Shown piece by piece: positions 25,676 to 35,306 of a stretch of 63,951 nucleotides of DNA (positions are counted from its first letter, which is position 1; each line of letters starts with the position of its first letter). A program made the translations under genes and the position numbers. Where the stretch lies: assembly GCA_024693025.1 (NCBI GenBank), contig JAILLS010000053.1, positions 1 to 63,951 on the forward strand. Direction: 5' to 3'. Source of the stretch: Succinivibrio sp. GTDB lineage: Bacteria; Pseudomonadota; Gammaproteobacteria; Enterobacterales; Succinivibrionaceae. The notes beneath the pieces were generated by a model that was given only the letters and a program-made list of their open reading frames with translations, was not told the origin of the DNA and searched no databases.

Positions 25676-26881
25676 CTATTCCTGCAAGGTTTTTAGGTCA
25701 AAACCCTCACCAAACATGGTCACCAATGCATTAACATGCAGCAGTGCACACATCTCTTTCTTGACAATCCCGGCAAGCCATGGACGATTGCCCGCATTCT
25801 GCCGCCATTTCACATTTTCCTTGTTCAAATAGCGGTTGCCCTCAAGCTCGTCGCAGCAGATCGACCACAGACTGTCGCCCAGGAGAATAATGTATTTGAA
25901 TTCTGAATCTACCTTAACATCCGGTTTAACCCATTTTAAGGTATCCACCACATTGATCTTGCGGCCGCGTACATCCGAGATCCCCTTATACCAGGCAGGC
26001 TTGCCAAACAGGGATGTGACATTGCTGCACTCATAGATGCCGCCTAAATCCACTAAAGGTACCGCAAAACGTACCCCGCGTGCAAGGAAGAAGAGCGCCT
26101 GGAATTCATTTGGTGTTTCGATATTCTCCCACTGCAGACCATCAGGCAGGGCTGGAGCCTCGTTCTTAACGGCCTCGACTACATGAGTATCTTCCTGAAC
26201 CGCGGTGGTCTCCTGTACGGTTTCAGTGACAGTCTCCACTTCAGGCTCTGCCACGGCTACCGCGACCTCCGGCTCAGCTTCTGCAGTTGCAGTCTGCACT
26301 GCAGGCGCAGGTACCTTCTCTAACAGAGACTGCAGAGAGGAAGGACTTGCATATGGCAGCTCGTTCTGAGGTGCCTCCTGCTCCTGAGGCTGGAGCTTAG
26401 GCGTATAGTCATAGCTCTCATGCTCATAGCTCTGATCATAATCCTCGTCACTCTCATAGTCACCGCGGTCATAGTCCTCAGCATAGTTATCCGCTGCAGC
26501 AGCCTCCTGCTCTGCACCGTCTGCAGCATTCTCAGCTGCGGCTGTCTCTGCTTCAGCAGGCTCTAGAGACTGCGCTTCCTGTGCGGCAATCATGGCCTGA
26601 TTAGCAGCTTCCTCGGCGCTCAGGGCAGTGTCCTGAGCAGTTTGTTCTGCAGCAGCCTGTACAGGCTCAGCGGCAGGTGTCTCTGCAGTTTCCTGCTGCG
26701 CTGCAGCAGTCTGGTTTTCCGCCACCGAAGGTTCATCAGCAGGTGCAGGCTGAGCAGTTGCTGAGACGGTCTCACTCTGAGACTCAGCATCTGCCTCAAG
26801 CTCCTCTACTTCTTCAGAGAGCATCTGCTTAAAATAAGCGATGAGCGTCTCCTCTTCGCGATCATAATGACTCAGTGCCAT
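25676..26881 (-). CDS. parP: ParP-like array protein with C-terminal CheW-type domain
   Basis: The 401-residue product has a short N-terminal helix (MALSHYDREEETLIAYFKQML), about 220 residues of acidic Ala/Glu/Gln/Tyr-rich low complexity, and a C-terminal CheW-like domain (EFQALFFLARGVRFAVPLVDLG, WYKGISDVRGRKINVVDTLKWV). In vibrios ParP binds ParC and the LID region of CheA and keeps arrays at the old pole. Its ATG shares one base with the parC stop (TGATG), a typical coupled pair. The low-complexity segment is longer than in vibrios. Confidence 0.85.
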   Translation of the reverse strand: MALSHYDREEETLIAYFKQMLSEEVEELEADAESQSETVSATAQPAPADEPSVAENQTAAAQQETAETPAAEPVQAAAEQTAQDTALSAEEAANQAMIAAQEAQSLEPAEAETAAAENAADGAEQEAAAADNYAEDYDRGDYESDEDYDQSYEHESYDYTPKLQPQEQEAPQNELPYASPSSLQSLLEKVPAPAVQTATAEAEPEVAVAVAEPEVETVTETVQETTAVQEDTHVVEAVKNEAPALPDGLQWENIETPNEFQALFFLARGVRFAVPLVDLGGIYECSNVTSLFGKPAWYKGISDVRGRKINVVDTLKWVKPDVKVDSEFKYIILLGDSLWSICCDELEGNRYLNKENVKWRQNAGNRPWLAGIVKKEMCALLHVNALVTMFGEGFDLKTLQE

Positions 26882-27753
26882 CAGGAATTTCCTCCGGTCT
26901 CAGCTGTGTCCTCATCCTCATCCGCATCATCAATAGTGAGAATGGCTGCAGTTGATGGAGACACCCTGTCAGGATGCTCTTCAAGTTCCTTGGAGATCAG
27001 TGCTAAGAGCAGCTCCCGATAGGAGAGCGAACCGCGGCAGGTCTCATCCATCAGAGGAATAGGCAGACCGCGTGAGCTTGATTCACGGAACAGCGTATCA
27101 ATCGGGATCACTCCATCCCACAGATTGCGATGATAATGTACATTCAGATGTTCAAGACTGCTCGTGGAAGCTTTGGTACGCTTATCAAACATGGTAGGCA
27201 CCACGAGATAGTTAATGCTCGCATTCGGATCGGCATTATGCATGATGTGGAAGGTCCTCACCATGCCTTCAAGACCTTTTAAGGCTAAAAATTCAGTCTG
27301 GGTCGGAACCAGGATCAGTGTCGCTGCCACCAGAGCATTGACCATCAGAGCGCCCAGCACCGGAGGACAGTCAATCAGCACCACATCATAGCAGTCATCT
27401 ACGAGATTCAGGGCATTGAGCAGAATCCGTCCTACGCCCACCCGGCCTGACAGCTGACGATCAATGGTGGCCAGAGTCATGGTTGAGGCAATCAGGTCAA
27501 TCCCGTTAAAGCGGGTATGGGTTACCGCGCTGAGCACCTGTTCACGGGTCAGCTGCGGCTCGGCATAGAGATCGTAAAGATTGTGCTCTAAGCCTTCATC
27601 CTGAAAACCAAGATAACTTGTCAAGGAGGCGTGAGGATCGGTGTCAATCACCAGCACCCGCTGACGCTCAAGCTGCAGCCAGCCTGCCAGTGACGCAACG
27701 GTGGTGGTTTTGCCCACCCCACCTTTTTGACTTGCAATCGCCCAAACTATCAC
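26881..27753 (-). CDS. parC: ParA/MinD-type ATPase ParC for polar array positioning
   Basis: The 290-residue product is a ParA-family ATPase: deviant Walker A KGGVGKTT (about residues 10-17), the Asp-rich VLVIDTDPHASLTSYLG, and DVVLIDCPPVLG. In vibrios this ParA-like protein (ParC) recruits chemotaxis arrays to the pole. The gene starts with GTG, with AGGAG six bases upstream; that site overlaps the motD stop region, so translation is probably coupled. Position between motD and parP distinguishes it from a chromosome-partition ParA and from FlhG. It is unrelated to topoisomerase IV ParC despite the shared name. Confidence 0.88.
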   Translation of the reverse strand: MIVWAIASQKGGVGKTTTVASLAGWLQLERQRVLVIDTDPHASLTSYLGFQDEGLEHNLYDLYAEPQLTREQVLSAVTHTRFNGIDLIASTMTLATIDRQLSGRVGVGRILLNALNLVDDCYDVVLIDCPPVLGALMVNALVAATLILVPTQTEFLALKGLEGMVRTFHIMHNADPNASINYLVVPTMFDKRTKASTSSLEHLNVHYHRNLWDGVIPIDTLFRESSSRGLPIPLMDETCRGSLSYRELLLALISKELEEHPDRVSPSTAAILTIDDADEDEDTAETGGNS

Positions 27754-27762
27754 TTATTACTC

Positions 27763-29004
27763 CTAGTTTGAAAAATCCAGCATAATGGTATTGCCTTCGC
27801 CGTGAACAATATCCACCGCAGCTCCGCTGCCGGCACGCTGATTAGGCGGCACATAACCGCCGCTGTTATCAGAACTTGAACTGCTCTGTCCACCATCTGC
27901 CTGGTACATGTTCATATTCATATCATTGGTAACCTGCAGCTCTGACTGCGACATGGCATAACGGGAGATAGCGATCACCACGCGGCGGTTCTGAGCCCGT
28001 CCTGCCGGAGTACTGTTCGAGAAGAACGGTGAGAATTCACCATAAGCCTCGGCAGCCAGACGTCTAGAGTCGATGCCGTCCTCTTCAAGCTCATGCAGCA
28101 CATTTACCGCACGCGAGGCAGACAGATCCCAGCTGTTCTTGTAAATTCCGTCCGGAATAAAGGTATTGTCGGTATACCCTCTGACTCTGATATAGTTGTT
28201 GATATTGGTCAGGACCAGAGCAATACGTCCGATGATCGGCTTGGAAGCTGACAGAATGGAGGCACTGCCCTCAGCAAAGAGCATGCCTGAATTGATACTG
28301 ATGGTCAGCCAGTGCTCATTCTGTTCAATATCCACATGATCCTTGACGCCTACTTCACTTAGCGCCATGGAAATACTCTCGCGCACCGCATCAAAAGGAT
28401 TGCCCTTCACGCCTTCACCGACATTGTCAGTTTCCACCGGCGTACGACCGCCCTCTCCGATTTCCTCGGCCATGCCACCAGGACTCATGCCGCCCTGACC
28501 GGCATCAGAGCCGCCCGTAGGCTTGTCAGAATGCGGACGATCCTTTTTGGAACGAGGATTTTCAGAGGTGATGAGATCACCTGAAGATTTGAGTGCCTCA
28601 GGTGGATAGGCGCTAGGCTTTTCATCATAAGAAGGATTATCGTTTTCGGATTCTTCGTTCGAGTCAGGCGTAGGCGCACTGCTGGACTGGAAGTTCATGA
28701 TCATGCCGCCATTCTGCACTACGGCTTTGGTATCGCCTGCTCCCCCCTGTTCAGAGGCCTCCTCGGCCTGAGCCTGCAGCTGCTGTGCCACGGAATCAGG
28801 CACCACCAGCACGCCTCCGTTCTGCGAAATCATACCGGTTTCAAAGGATTCGGCAATACTCTGGGCCATGGCCTGCAGCTCTGACTGCTTGGCCATAGCG
28901 AAGGAATAGAGCACCACGAACAGCGCGAACAATAGCGTCATGAAGTCCGCATAAGACACCATCCATCTTTCTAGGTTCTCTGGCGGCTCTTGTTTCTTCT
29001 TCAT
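27763..29004 (-). CDS. motD: MotB-family stator protein (MotD type) with long linker
   Basis: The 413-residue product begins with a MotB-type helix containing the ion-binding aspartate, RWMVSYADFMTLLFALFVVLYSFA (landmark only, about residues 13-36), and ends with an OmpA-like peptidoglycan-binding domain (IRVRGYTDNT, LSASRAVNVLHELEEDGID, RAQNRRVVIAI). Between them lie about 150 residues of Ser/Gly/Glu/Pro-rich linker, far longer than in Pseudomonas MotD (about 296 residues in all). It pairs with motC 17 bp upstream. The aspartate fits ion-driven torque generation; proton versus sodium use cannot be told reliably. Confidence 0.9.
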   Translation of the reverse strand: MKKKQEPPENLERWMVSYADFMTLLFALFVVLYSFAMAKQSELQAMAQSIAESFETGMISQNGGVLVVPDSVAQQLQAQAEEASEQGGAGDTKAVVQNGGMIMNFQSSSAPTPDSNEESENDNPSYDEKPSAYPPEALKSSGDLITSENPRSKKDRPHSDKPTGGSDAGQGGMSPGGMAEEIGEGGRTPVETDNVGEGVKGNPFDAVRESISMALSEVGVKDHVDIEQNEHWLTISINSGMLFAEGSASILSASKPIIGRIALVLTNINNYIRVRGYTDNTFIPDGIYKNSWDLSASRAVNVLHELEEDGIDSRRLAAEAYGEFSPFFSNSTPAGRAQNRRVVIAISRYAMSQSELQVTNDMNMNMYQADGGQSSSSSDNSGGYVPPNQRAGSGAAVDIVHGEGNTIMLDFSN

Positions 29005-29021
29005 GTCTGTGCGCCTACCGC

Positions 29022-29768
29022 CTACTGCTCAGCTTTTTCGCCAGTATATACGGCCATACGACGCTTCATCATCATGGTATTCTCACCGGCGGCAATGGAA
29101 ACCAGACCTTCAAGAGTCATGTACTTATATAAGGCCAGCTCACCCATGACGGTCTTAATACGGCCGGACGCAGGAATACACACAATGTTAGCGGTAACCA
29201 GACCATAAATCGTTGCCACGAAGGCCACAGCGATGGAAGGACCCAGCAGATCAGGTCGGTCCAGCAGGGACATGGCGTGAATCAGACCTAACACCGCACC
29301 GATAATGCCCATGGTCGGAGAATAACCGCCGAAGGACTCCCAGAATTTGGCGTAAGGCTCTTCCTTCTGATGTTCAATTTCAATAGCATTCTCCAGGAGC
29401 GCAAACAGCGTGTCCTTGTCCACGCCGTCCACGATCATCTGAATGCCGTCGCGGGTAAAGTCATCGTTGGCTGAACCAATGGAATTTTCCAGTGCCAGGA
29501 GGCCCTGCTGACGTGCTGTGGTGGACATGGAGACCAAAAGCTCGACCTGTGCGGCCATATTGATGCGCGGAGGAGCCAGCAGCCACAGATAACACTTAAA
29601 GCCGCTTAGGATCTGAGGAATGGTGAACTGCACCACACAGGCGGAGAAGGAAGCTCCTACCACCACCAGGAAGGCAGGCAGGTTAAGCATAATGCCAGGG
29701 TGTGTACCCTCCATGATCATGGAGGTTAAAATACAACCGATGGCCAAGAAAATACCAAGAAAGTTCAT
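29022..29768 (-). CDS. motC: MotA-family stator protein (MotC type)
   Basis: The 248-residue product has four membrane segments and the MotA signatures NLPAFLVVVGASFSAC, WESFGGYSPTMGIIGAVLGLIHAM and AVAFVATIYGLVTANIVCIPASGRIK, including the functional prolines. Cytoplasmic loop charges that face FliG lie around residues 85-150. It lies in the che cluster before motD, as motC does in Pseudomonas. It is 88 bp after cheB. Confidence 0.92.
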   Translation of the reverse strand: MNFLGIFLAIGCILTSMIMEGTHPGIMLNLPAFLVVVGASFSACVVQFTIPQILSGFKCYLWLLAPPRINMAAQVELLVSMSTTARQQGLLALENSIGSANDDFTRDGIQMIVDGVDKDTLFALLENAIEIEHQKEEPYAKFWESFGGYSPTMGIIGAVLGLIHAMSLLDRPDLLGPSIAVAFVATIYGLVTANIVCIPASGRIKTVMGELALYKYMTLEGLVSIAAGENTMMMKRRMAVYTGEKAEQ

Positions 29769-29856
29769 ACTAAACCCTATCGCTTAACTGCCCGGCCAAG
29801 CTGAACTTTACTGCCACCGGGCTTAATTAGACAACCATAGGCATGGTCACTGTCTT

Positions 29857-31119
29857 TTAGGAAAATTCCTTGACGATACTCTGAGCGATCTCATCAAGCG
29901 GTAAAACCAGATCAGCAACACCGGCATTCACAATCGCCTGAGGCATGCCATACACGACACAGGACTCTTCATTCTGAGCCCAGACTACCGCACCTTTCTG
30001 TTTCATCAGGCGGCAGCCTTCACAGCCATCTGAACCCATGCCGGTGAGAATCATGGCCAGCACCTTGCCGCCATAGATCTGCATCAGGGAGGCAAAGGAC
30101 ACGTCTACGCAAGGGTTATAGGCAACACGTCCCTCATCCTTGACAACACGGCAGCGGGTTTTAATACCAACTCTGTCAAAGACCAGCTGCTTGCCGCCCG
30201 GAGCAATATAGCAGCCGCCAGCCTCAAGAATCGTGCCGTCAGCAGCTTCCATCACATCAAGCTGTGACATCGCATCCAGACGCTGCGCAAAAGTATTGGT
30301 AAAGGAAGCTGGCATATGCTGCACAATCACAATCGGCACCGGCAGTCTTGGCAGCTGAGGAATCAGCTTCTGCAGAGCAATCGGTCCGCCGGTTGAAGAG
30401 CCAATGGCAATCAGATTATGCTGCTTGCCGGATTTCTTAAAGACCGTGGTTTCGGACTTATGATCACCAAAGGTAAATTTCTTAGCAGCAGCTGGCGTAC
30501 CCTGATCATGAGTAAGCATCTCGTTGATCTTTTTGTAATGCGCCATGGCTGCGCCCTGAGTCTTGGTCAGATCAGGATCCTTGGCTGCTACTGCGGCAGC
30601 AGTGGTTCTTGAAGGAGTAATAGCCGGTCTTGCCGCCGGAGTAATGGCAGGACGCGGAGTAATCGCAGGCTTTACCGCTGGGCGGGCTGCAGGTGCAGCA
30701 CTCGGACGGATGGCACTGACGCGGCTTCTTGCTACAGCCTTGATGGCATTGCGTAAGCTGGCAATGGCATCCTCACGCCGATGAGCAATATCATCGAAGT
30801 TCTTCGGCATGAAGTCGATAGCACCGGCATCCAGAGCGCGGAAGGTCGCATTGGCACCCTCATAGGTCAGCGAGGAGAACATCATGATCGGAGTCGGAGT
30901 CTTGGTCATGATTTCCTTAACTGCGGTGATGCCATCCATAACAGGCATCTCCACATCCATGGTGATAACGTTAGGCTTTAACTGAGCTGTTAAGGTAACT
31001 GCCTCTTTACCATCCTTGGCTTCCCCACACACTTCCATATTAGGATCGCCATCGATAATCTCTTTTAGGCGTTTACGGAAAAAAGTAGAATCATCAACAA
31101 TTAAAACCCTGATTGCCAT
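29857..31119 (-). CDS. cheB: Chemotaxis methylesterase CheB
   Basis: CheB removes methyl groups from receptors after phosphorylation by CheA. The 420-residue product has a receiver domain (DD at 9-10, phosphoacceptor Asp55), an Ala/Pro/Arg-rich linker with ITP/AARP repeats (about residues 135-180) and a methylesterase domain with IGSSTGGPIAL (catalytic Ser), VQHMPASFTNTFAQRL (His) and LTGMGSDGCEG (Asp). The linker is longer than in E. coli (349 residues). It follows cheA by 16 bp. Confidence 0.96.
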   Translation of the reverse strand: MAIRVLIVDDSTFFRKRLKEIIDGDPNMEVCGEAKDGKEAVTLTAQLKPNVITMDVEMPVMDGITAVKEIMTKTPTPIMMFSSLTYEGANATFRALDAGAIDFMPKNFDDIAHRREDAIASLRNAIKAVARSRVSAIRPSAAPAARPAVKPAITPRPAITPAARPAITPSRTTAAAVAAKDPDLTKTQGAAMAHYKKINEMLTHDQGTPAAAKKFTFGDHKSETTVFKKSGKQHNLIAIGSSTGGPIALQKLIPQLPRLPVPIVIVQHMPASFTNTFAQRLDAMSQLDVMEAADGTILEAGGCYIAPGGKQLVFDRVGIKTRCRVVKDEGRVAYNPCVDVSFASLMQIYGGKVLAMILTGMGSDGCEGCRLMKQKGAVVWAQNEESCVVYGMPQAIVNAGVADLVLPLDEIAQSIVKEFS

Positions 31120-31135
31120 ATTACATCCTTAATAA

Positions 31136-33232
31136 TTAGAATCTATCCATTGTCTTGTGAGCATAGGCGCGCATTAAGCTTGGAATATCCAGAATAATTG
31201 CAATGCCGCCGTCTGAGGTGATGGTAGCGCCTGACATACCAGGAGTACGGTGCAGCACCGCATCCAGAGGCTTGATCACCACTTCTTCCTGCCCTAACAG
31301 CTCATCAACCACAAATCCAACCAGCTGCGTTGCTGAAACCTGCACCAGCACGATATGAGCCTTGTGCTCAAGATATTCATCGATAGGCTTATTCTCAAAC
31401 CACTGCTTTAAGAAGAACAGCGGAATGGCCTTATCGCGGATCACAATCGTATTCAGACCATCCACATTACGCATGGAATCCAGACTCAGATAGAAGATTT
31501 CTGACACTGAAGTCAATGGCAGCGCAAAGGTACGATTGGACACGGAAATCATCAGGGTCGGCAGAATAGCCAGCGTTAACGGCACCTTGATCTCAATGGT
31601 GGTACCCTTGCCAAATTCAGAAAGTACGCGCACCGAGCCGTTGAGCTTGGAAATATTCGTCTTCACCACATCCATGCCCACACCACGTCCTGAGATATCC
31701 GTAATCTCAGTATTGGTGGAGAAGCCTGGTGCAAAGATCAGATTCAGGGCATCGGCATCGGAGAGACGGTCAGCGCTGGCCTTGTCCAGTACGCCCTTTC
31801 TGACTGCCACCGCACGCAGCACCTCAGGATCCATACCTGCACCGTCATCGCTGATGGTCAGAAGAATATGATCGCCCTGCTGCGAAGCTGCTAAGAGTAC
31901 AATACCGACATCCGGCTTGCCCATCGCCTCACGGGTGGCAGGATCCTCAATACCATGGTCACAGCAGTTACGCACCATGTGCACCATCGGATCAGCCAGC
32001 GCATCCACGAGGTTCTTATCTAATTCGGTATCCTCACCCTCCATGCGCAGCTCAATCTTTTTGCCAAGCTTACGGGCCAGATCGCGCACCACGCGAGGGA
32101 ATCGACCGAAGACCTTGCGCACTGGCTGCATGCGGGTCTTCATCACGGAATTCTGCAGATCACCTGTTACCACATCCAGATTGGAAATGGCCTTGGTCAT
32201 AGCCTGATCTGAACGTCTCTGCGCCATGCTGACCAGTCGGTTACGGACTAACACCAGCTCGCCGACCAGATTCATAATATCATCAAGCACCTGAGTGTCC
32301 ACACGCATGGTGCTCTCAGCTTCAGGAGCAGAATGCTGTGCTGTGGCTGCGGCTACAGCTGCCTTCTTGGCAGGTGCGGCGGCTGGTGCGGCCGCAGGTT
32401 TTGCCGGCTCACTAGGTGCCGGGGCTGGAGCCGGTGCTGGTGCAGGGGCTGGAGCGGCTGCAGGGACTGCCTGAGCCTGAGCCTTCTGATACTCTTCACC
32501 TGAGGCTACCTTGAGCTCACCCTTGCCGGTATCAGCATTCTTGAGCATTTCATCAAAATCTGCATCGGTGGCATCTGAACCTGCAGCCGGCGCACTCTCA
32601 CCGCCATCTTCCTGCAGATCGCCCTCTGATCCCGGAGCATGCCCTTTACCATGCAGCTGATCTAATAAAGCTTCAAATTCATCTTCGGTAATATCATCAA
32701 TCGAGCCGCCGGATGATTCTGCAGCCGGTGCAGGAGCAGCCGGAGCGGCTGGAGCAGGGGCTGGAGCCGGTGCAGGAGCAGGTGCTGGTGCAGGGGCAGG
32801 TGCTGCAGGAGCGGCAGCTGGGGCTGCGGCAGGGGCTGGTGCGGCGCCGCCGGTTTTACCTGCGGCCAGATCATGCAGCTTGTCAATTAATTCTTTTGGT
32901 GCTTCGCCTGGAACCTCACCATTTTTGACACAGTCAAACATGGTGGTTATTTCATCATAGGCCTGCAGTACTGCATCCATCAGTTCTGGACTCATACTGA
33001 TGCGAGCATTACGCAGCTCATCGAACAAGCTCTCTGCTGCGTGACAGACCTCCACGAGAGTTGACAGCTGCAGGAAGCCTGCGCCGCCTTTTACTGTATG
33101 GAAACCTCTGAAAATGGCATTGAGCAGGTCTTTATCATCCGGTGTCTTTTCAATATCGACCAGCTGTTCATTCAGGCGTTCGATAATCTCACCAGCTTCG
33201 ACAATAAAGTCCTGCAGAATTTCCTCATCCAT
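31136..33232 (-). CDS. cheA: Chemotaxis histidine kinase CheA
   Basis: The 698-residue product starts with an HPt domain (FHTVKGGAGFLQ, His45), then two Ala/Pro linkers flanking an acidic segment (SIDDITEDEFEALLDQLHGK and DATDADFDEMLKNAD). Next come the dimerisation helix pair, HATPase domain (MVHMVRNCCDHGIEDP, SDDGAGMD, GRGVGMDVVKTN) and a C-terminal CheW-like domain. The segment between HPt and dimerisation domain has no clear CheY-binding P2 fold; it corresponds to the LID region that binds ParP and ParC in vibrios. Flanked by cheZ (17 bp) and cheB (16 bp). Confidence 0.96.
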   Translation of the reverse strand: MDEEILQDFIVEAGEIIERLNEQLVDIEKTPDDKDLLNAIFRGFHTVKGGAGFLQLSTLVEVCHAAESLFDELRNARISMSPELMDAVLQAYDEITTMFDCVKNGEVPGEAPKELIDKLHDLAAGKTGGAAPAPAAAPAAAPAAPAPAPAPAPAPAPAPAPAAPAAPAPAAESSGGSIDDITEDEFEALLDQLHGKGHAPGSEGDLQEDGGESAPAAGSDATDADFDEMLKNADTGKGELKVASGEEYQKAQAQAVPAAAPAPAPAPAPAPAPSEPAKPAAAPAAAPAKKAAVAAATAQHSAPEAESTMRVDTQVLDDIMNLVGELVLVRNRLVSMAQRRSDQAMTKAISNLDVVTGDLQNSVMKTRMQPVRKVFGRFPRVVRDLARKLGKKIELRMEGEDTELDKNLVDALADPMVHMVRNCCDHGIEDPATREAMGKPDVGIVLLAASQQGDHILLTISDDGAGMDPEVLRAVAVRKGVLDKASADRLSDADALNLIFAPGFSTNTEITDISGRGVGMDVVKTNISKLNGSVRVLSEFGKGTTIEIKVPLTLAILPTLMISVSNRTFALPLTSVSEIFYLSLDSMRNVDGLNTIVIRDKAIPLFFLKQWFENKPIDEYLEHKAHIVLVQVSATQLVGFVVDELLGQEEVVIKPLDAVLHRTPGMSGATITSDGGIAIILDIPSLMRAYAHKTMDRF

Positions 33233-33249
33233 CTTTAGTTCTCCGTCAA

Positions 33250-33975
33250 TCAGAATCCCAAATTAGCCAGCAGGTCATCCACCTCATCCTGAGAAGATGC
33301 CACCAAATTCGCCTGCTTGTCCTTTTCCAAAGCGGGACCCTGAGGTTCCGTACCCTGTGGTCCTTTCTTATGCGGCATTTCGCTGCCGCAGGCCACCAGG
33401 AATTTCACCAGTTTTTCTTCAACTTCTGCCACCAGCTTGATAACTTTCTGAATCATCTGACCTGTTAAATCCTGATAATCCTGAGCCATCATTATCTTAT
33501 TGAGCTGATCTGAAACCTGTTCAGCATTATCACGAGTTTTTCTGATTAAGTTGTCAATCTTGTGGCATAAATTCACAAATTCAAACCGATCGATCTGTCC
33601 ATGCATAAGCTGATCCCAGGCAGGCATCAGATTATCAATGGTAGCGAGCAATGAGATAACAATTGGTTCACAAGATTCCACTGCATCCAGCGTCCGATTA
33701 GCTGCCTGATCGGTCATCGAAATGATATAGCGCAGACGCTGCGAAGCATCCGGCATTTCTTCACTTGCAATCACCTTGAGTCTTTCATCAGAGGTAAAAT
33801 TGGTGATTGAATCATGTAAATCGCGGGTTAAAGCCCCGATCTGATCAAAAACGCTACCCTGCTGCAGTTTGGCGGCCAACATTATAACCTTGGTCTCTGC
33901 CTCATCCTGCATACCGCATTCGAGCATTTCCTCAACTTCTTGAATATCGCTTAAGGTAAGCGGAGCTTTATCCAT
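33250..33975 (-). CDS. cheZ: CheY phosphatase CheZ
   Basis: CheZ is an all-helical dimer that dephosphorylates CheY. The 241-residue product has the active-site segment MMAQDYQDLTGQMIQKVI (catalytic Gln and Asp) and a C-terminal CheY-anchoring peptide DEVDDLLANLGF, separated by a flexible Lys/Gln/Pro linker. Length is close to the usual 214-260. It starts 26 bp after cheY, the canonical cheY-cheZ pair. Confidence 0.95.
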   Translation of the reverse strand: MDKAPLTLSDIQEVEEMLECGMQDEAETKVIMLAAKLQQGSVFDQIGALTRDLHDSITNFTSDERLKVIASEEMPDASQRLRYIISMTDQAANRTLDAVESCEPIVISLLATIDNLMPAWDQLMHGQIDRFEFVNLCHKIDNLIRKTRDNAEQVSDQLNKIMMAQDYQDLTGQMIQKVIKLVAEVEEKLVKFLVACGSEMPHKKGPQGTEPQGPALEKDKQANLVASSQDEVDDLLANLGF

Positions 33976-34001
33976 AAACTGCCATCCAATGCTTTTCTTG
34001 A

Positions 34002-34385
34002 TTACTCAAAACGCTCAAAAATCTTGTCCAGTTTGGCTTTCAGCGTTGCTGCAGTAAACGGCTTGACAATATATCCGTTTACACCAGCCTTAGCAGCCTC
34101 AACAATCTGCTCGCGTTTTGCTTCTGCCGTAACCATCAGCACAGGCAAAGCTTTAAGCTTCGGACTCTTGCGTATCGCTTTAAGTAAATCAATGCCCTGC
34201 ATAATCGGCATATTCCAGTCTGTTACCACAAACTGGAAATCACCTGCCTCTAGCATCGGCAAAGCTGTGGCACCATCGTCAGCCTCGTGGGTATTATTAT
34301 AACCAAGATCACGAAGCAAATTTTTGATAATACGACGCATTGTTGAAAAGTCGTCGACAATCAATATCTTGATATTTTTATCCAA
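34002..34385 (-). CDS. cheY: Chemotaxis response regulator CheY
   Basis: The 127-residue receiver has the acidic pocket Asp11/Asp12, phosphoacceptor Asp56, Thr86 and Lys108, with the CheY-type [14 protein letters not shown] end. It signals to FliM, encoded in the other block. The start codon is TTG at 34385 with AGGAG six bases before it; no ATG is available nearby (an ATT lies one codon upstream), so low-efficiency initiation is likely. It is separated from fliA by 134 bp, which may carry a promoter. Confidence 0.95.
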   Translation of the reverse strand: MDKNIKILIVDDFSTMRRIIKNLLRDLGYNNTHEADDGATALPMLEAGDFQFVVTDWNMPIMQGIDLLKAIRKSPKLKALPVLMVTAEAKREQIVEAAKAGVNGYIVKPFTAATLKAKLDKIFERFE

Positions 34386-34519
34386 AATGGACTCCTGTCG
34401 TGGGCGTCAGATCCCCACTATCAAAATGATCGTAGGATATTTATGCAAATATTCTACTTTACTTCCAATATCAAACACATACTGAAAAACTGTTTTTATG
34501 ATAAAGATCTCCTATGAAT

Positions 34520-35260
34520 TTAAGGTGTCCGCCAATCTTTCAGCGCCGCCCTCAGCCTTGCCATGGACTGTGACATGATCTGACAGATGCGTGACTCACT
34601 TAAATCCAGCACTGCACCAATTTCACGCAGGTTCAGTTCCTCATCATAATAAAGCGCCAGCACCTGCTGTTCTCGTTCAGGCAGTCTGGCAATTGCCTTG
34701 GCCAGGGACTCCTTAAACTGTGCCGTAGCCAGAAGCTCAAATAATTTGTCCTGCCGATTATCGGCCGAATCACTGATCACCTCCTCATCAACTCCCAGAT
34801 CCTCAATTCCAATGATCTGAGAATTGGAGGTATCAAGCAGCATCTGATGGTATTTTTCTAAATCCACCCCGAGCTCTTGCGCGATTTCAGCATCCTTAGG
34901 TTCGCGGCCTAAGCGATGCGACAGTCTGGTGATCGCCTCGGAGATCAGGCGCGAACTCTGATGGACTGAGCGTGGAGCCCAATCCGAGAGGCGCATCTCG
35001 TCGATCATCGAGCCGCGGATTCTAATCGTCGCATAGGTTTCAAAGGTAGCTCCGTGCCCATCCTGAAAGTGAGCTACGGCATCCATCAGACCAAGCATGC
35101 CTGACTGAATTAAATCATCAAGCTCTACATTAGCTGGCAGACGTGCTTTAAGATGCAGCGCAATACGCTTGACCAAAGGAGCATATTTTTCAATCTTTGC
35201 CCCCATGTCATCCTGTTGCTGAACCTTGTAGGCCCTAGCGCCGCTTAACAATCCGCCCAT
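34520..35260 (-). CDS. fliA: Flagellar sigma factor FliA (sigma-28)
   Basis: The 246-residue product has sigma-70-family regions 2 (DDLIQSGMLGLMDAVAHFQ, GATFETYATIRIRGSMIDEMR), 3 and 4 (LPEREQQVLALYYDEELNLREIGAVL), with the FliA-specific spacing and length. It directs late flagellar and chemotaxis genes and is held by FlgM, which is not in the window. It follows flhG with a 116-bp gap holding a GC-stem hairpin (35307-35323), so it may be partly independent of the flhF-flhG transcript. No strong ribosome-binding site precedes the ATG. Confidence 0.96.
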   Translation of the reverse strand: MGGLLSGARAYKVQQQDDMGAKIEKYAPLVKRIALHLKARLPANVELDDLIQSGMLGLMDAVAHFQDGHGATFETYATIRIRGSMIDEMRLSDWAPRSVHQSSRLISEAITRLSHRLGREPKDAEIAQELGVDLEKYHQMLLDTSNSQIIGIEDLGVDEEVISDSADNRQDKLFELLATAQFKESLAKAIARLPEREQQVLALYYDEELNLREIGAVLDLSESRICQIMSQSMARLRAALKDWRTP

Positions 35261-35306
35261 AATTTACTGAAATCTAACCTTAACTCTTTTTTTATAAACT
35301 AAAACT

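Noticed and set aside
26881-27753. Chromosome-partition ParA
   Set aside because: Position between motD and parP and stop-start coupling with parP point to the chemotaxis ParC; no parB or parS is nearby.
34386-34519. FliA-dependent promoter before cheY
   Set aside because: TAAAGTAG is present but no GCCGATAA-like block lies 11 bases downstream.
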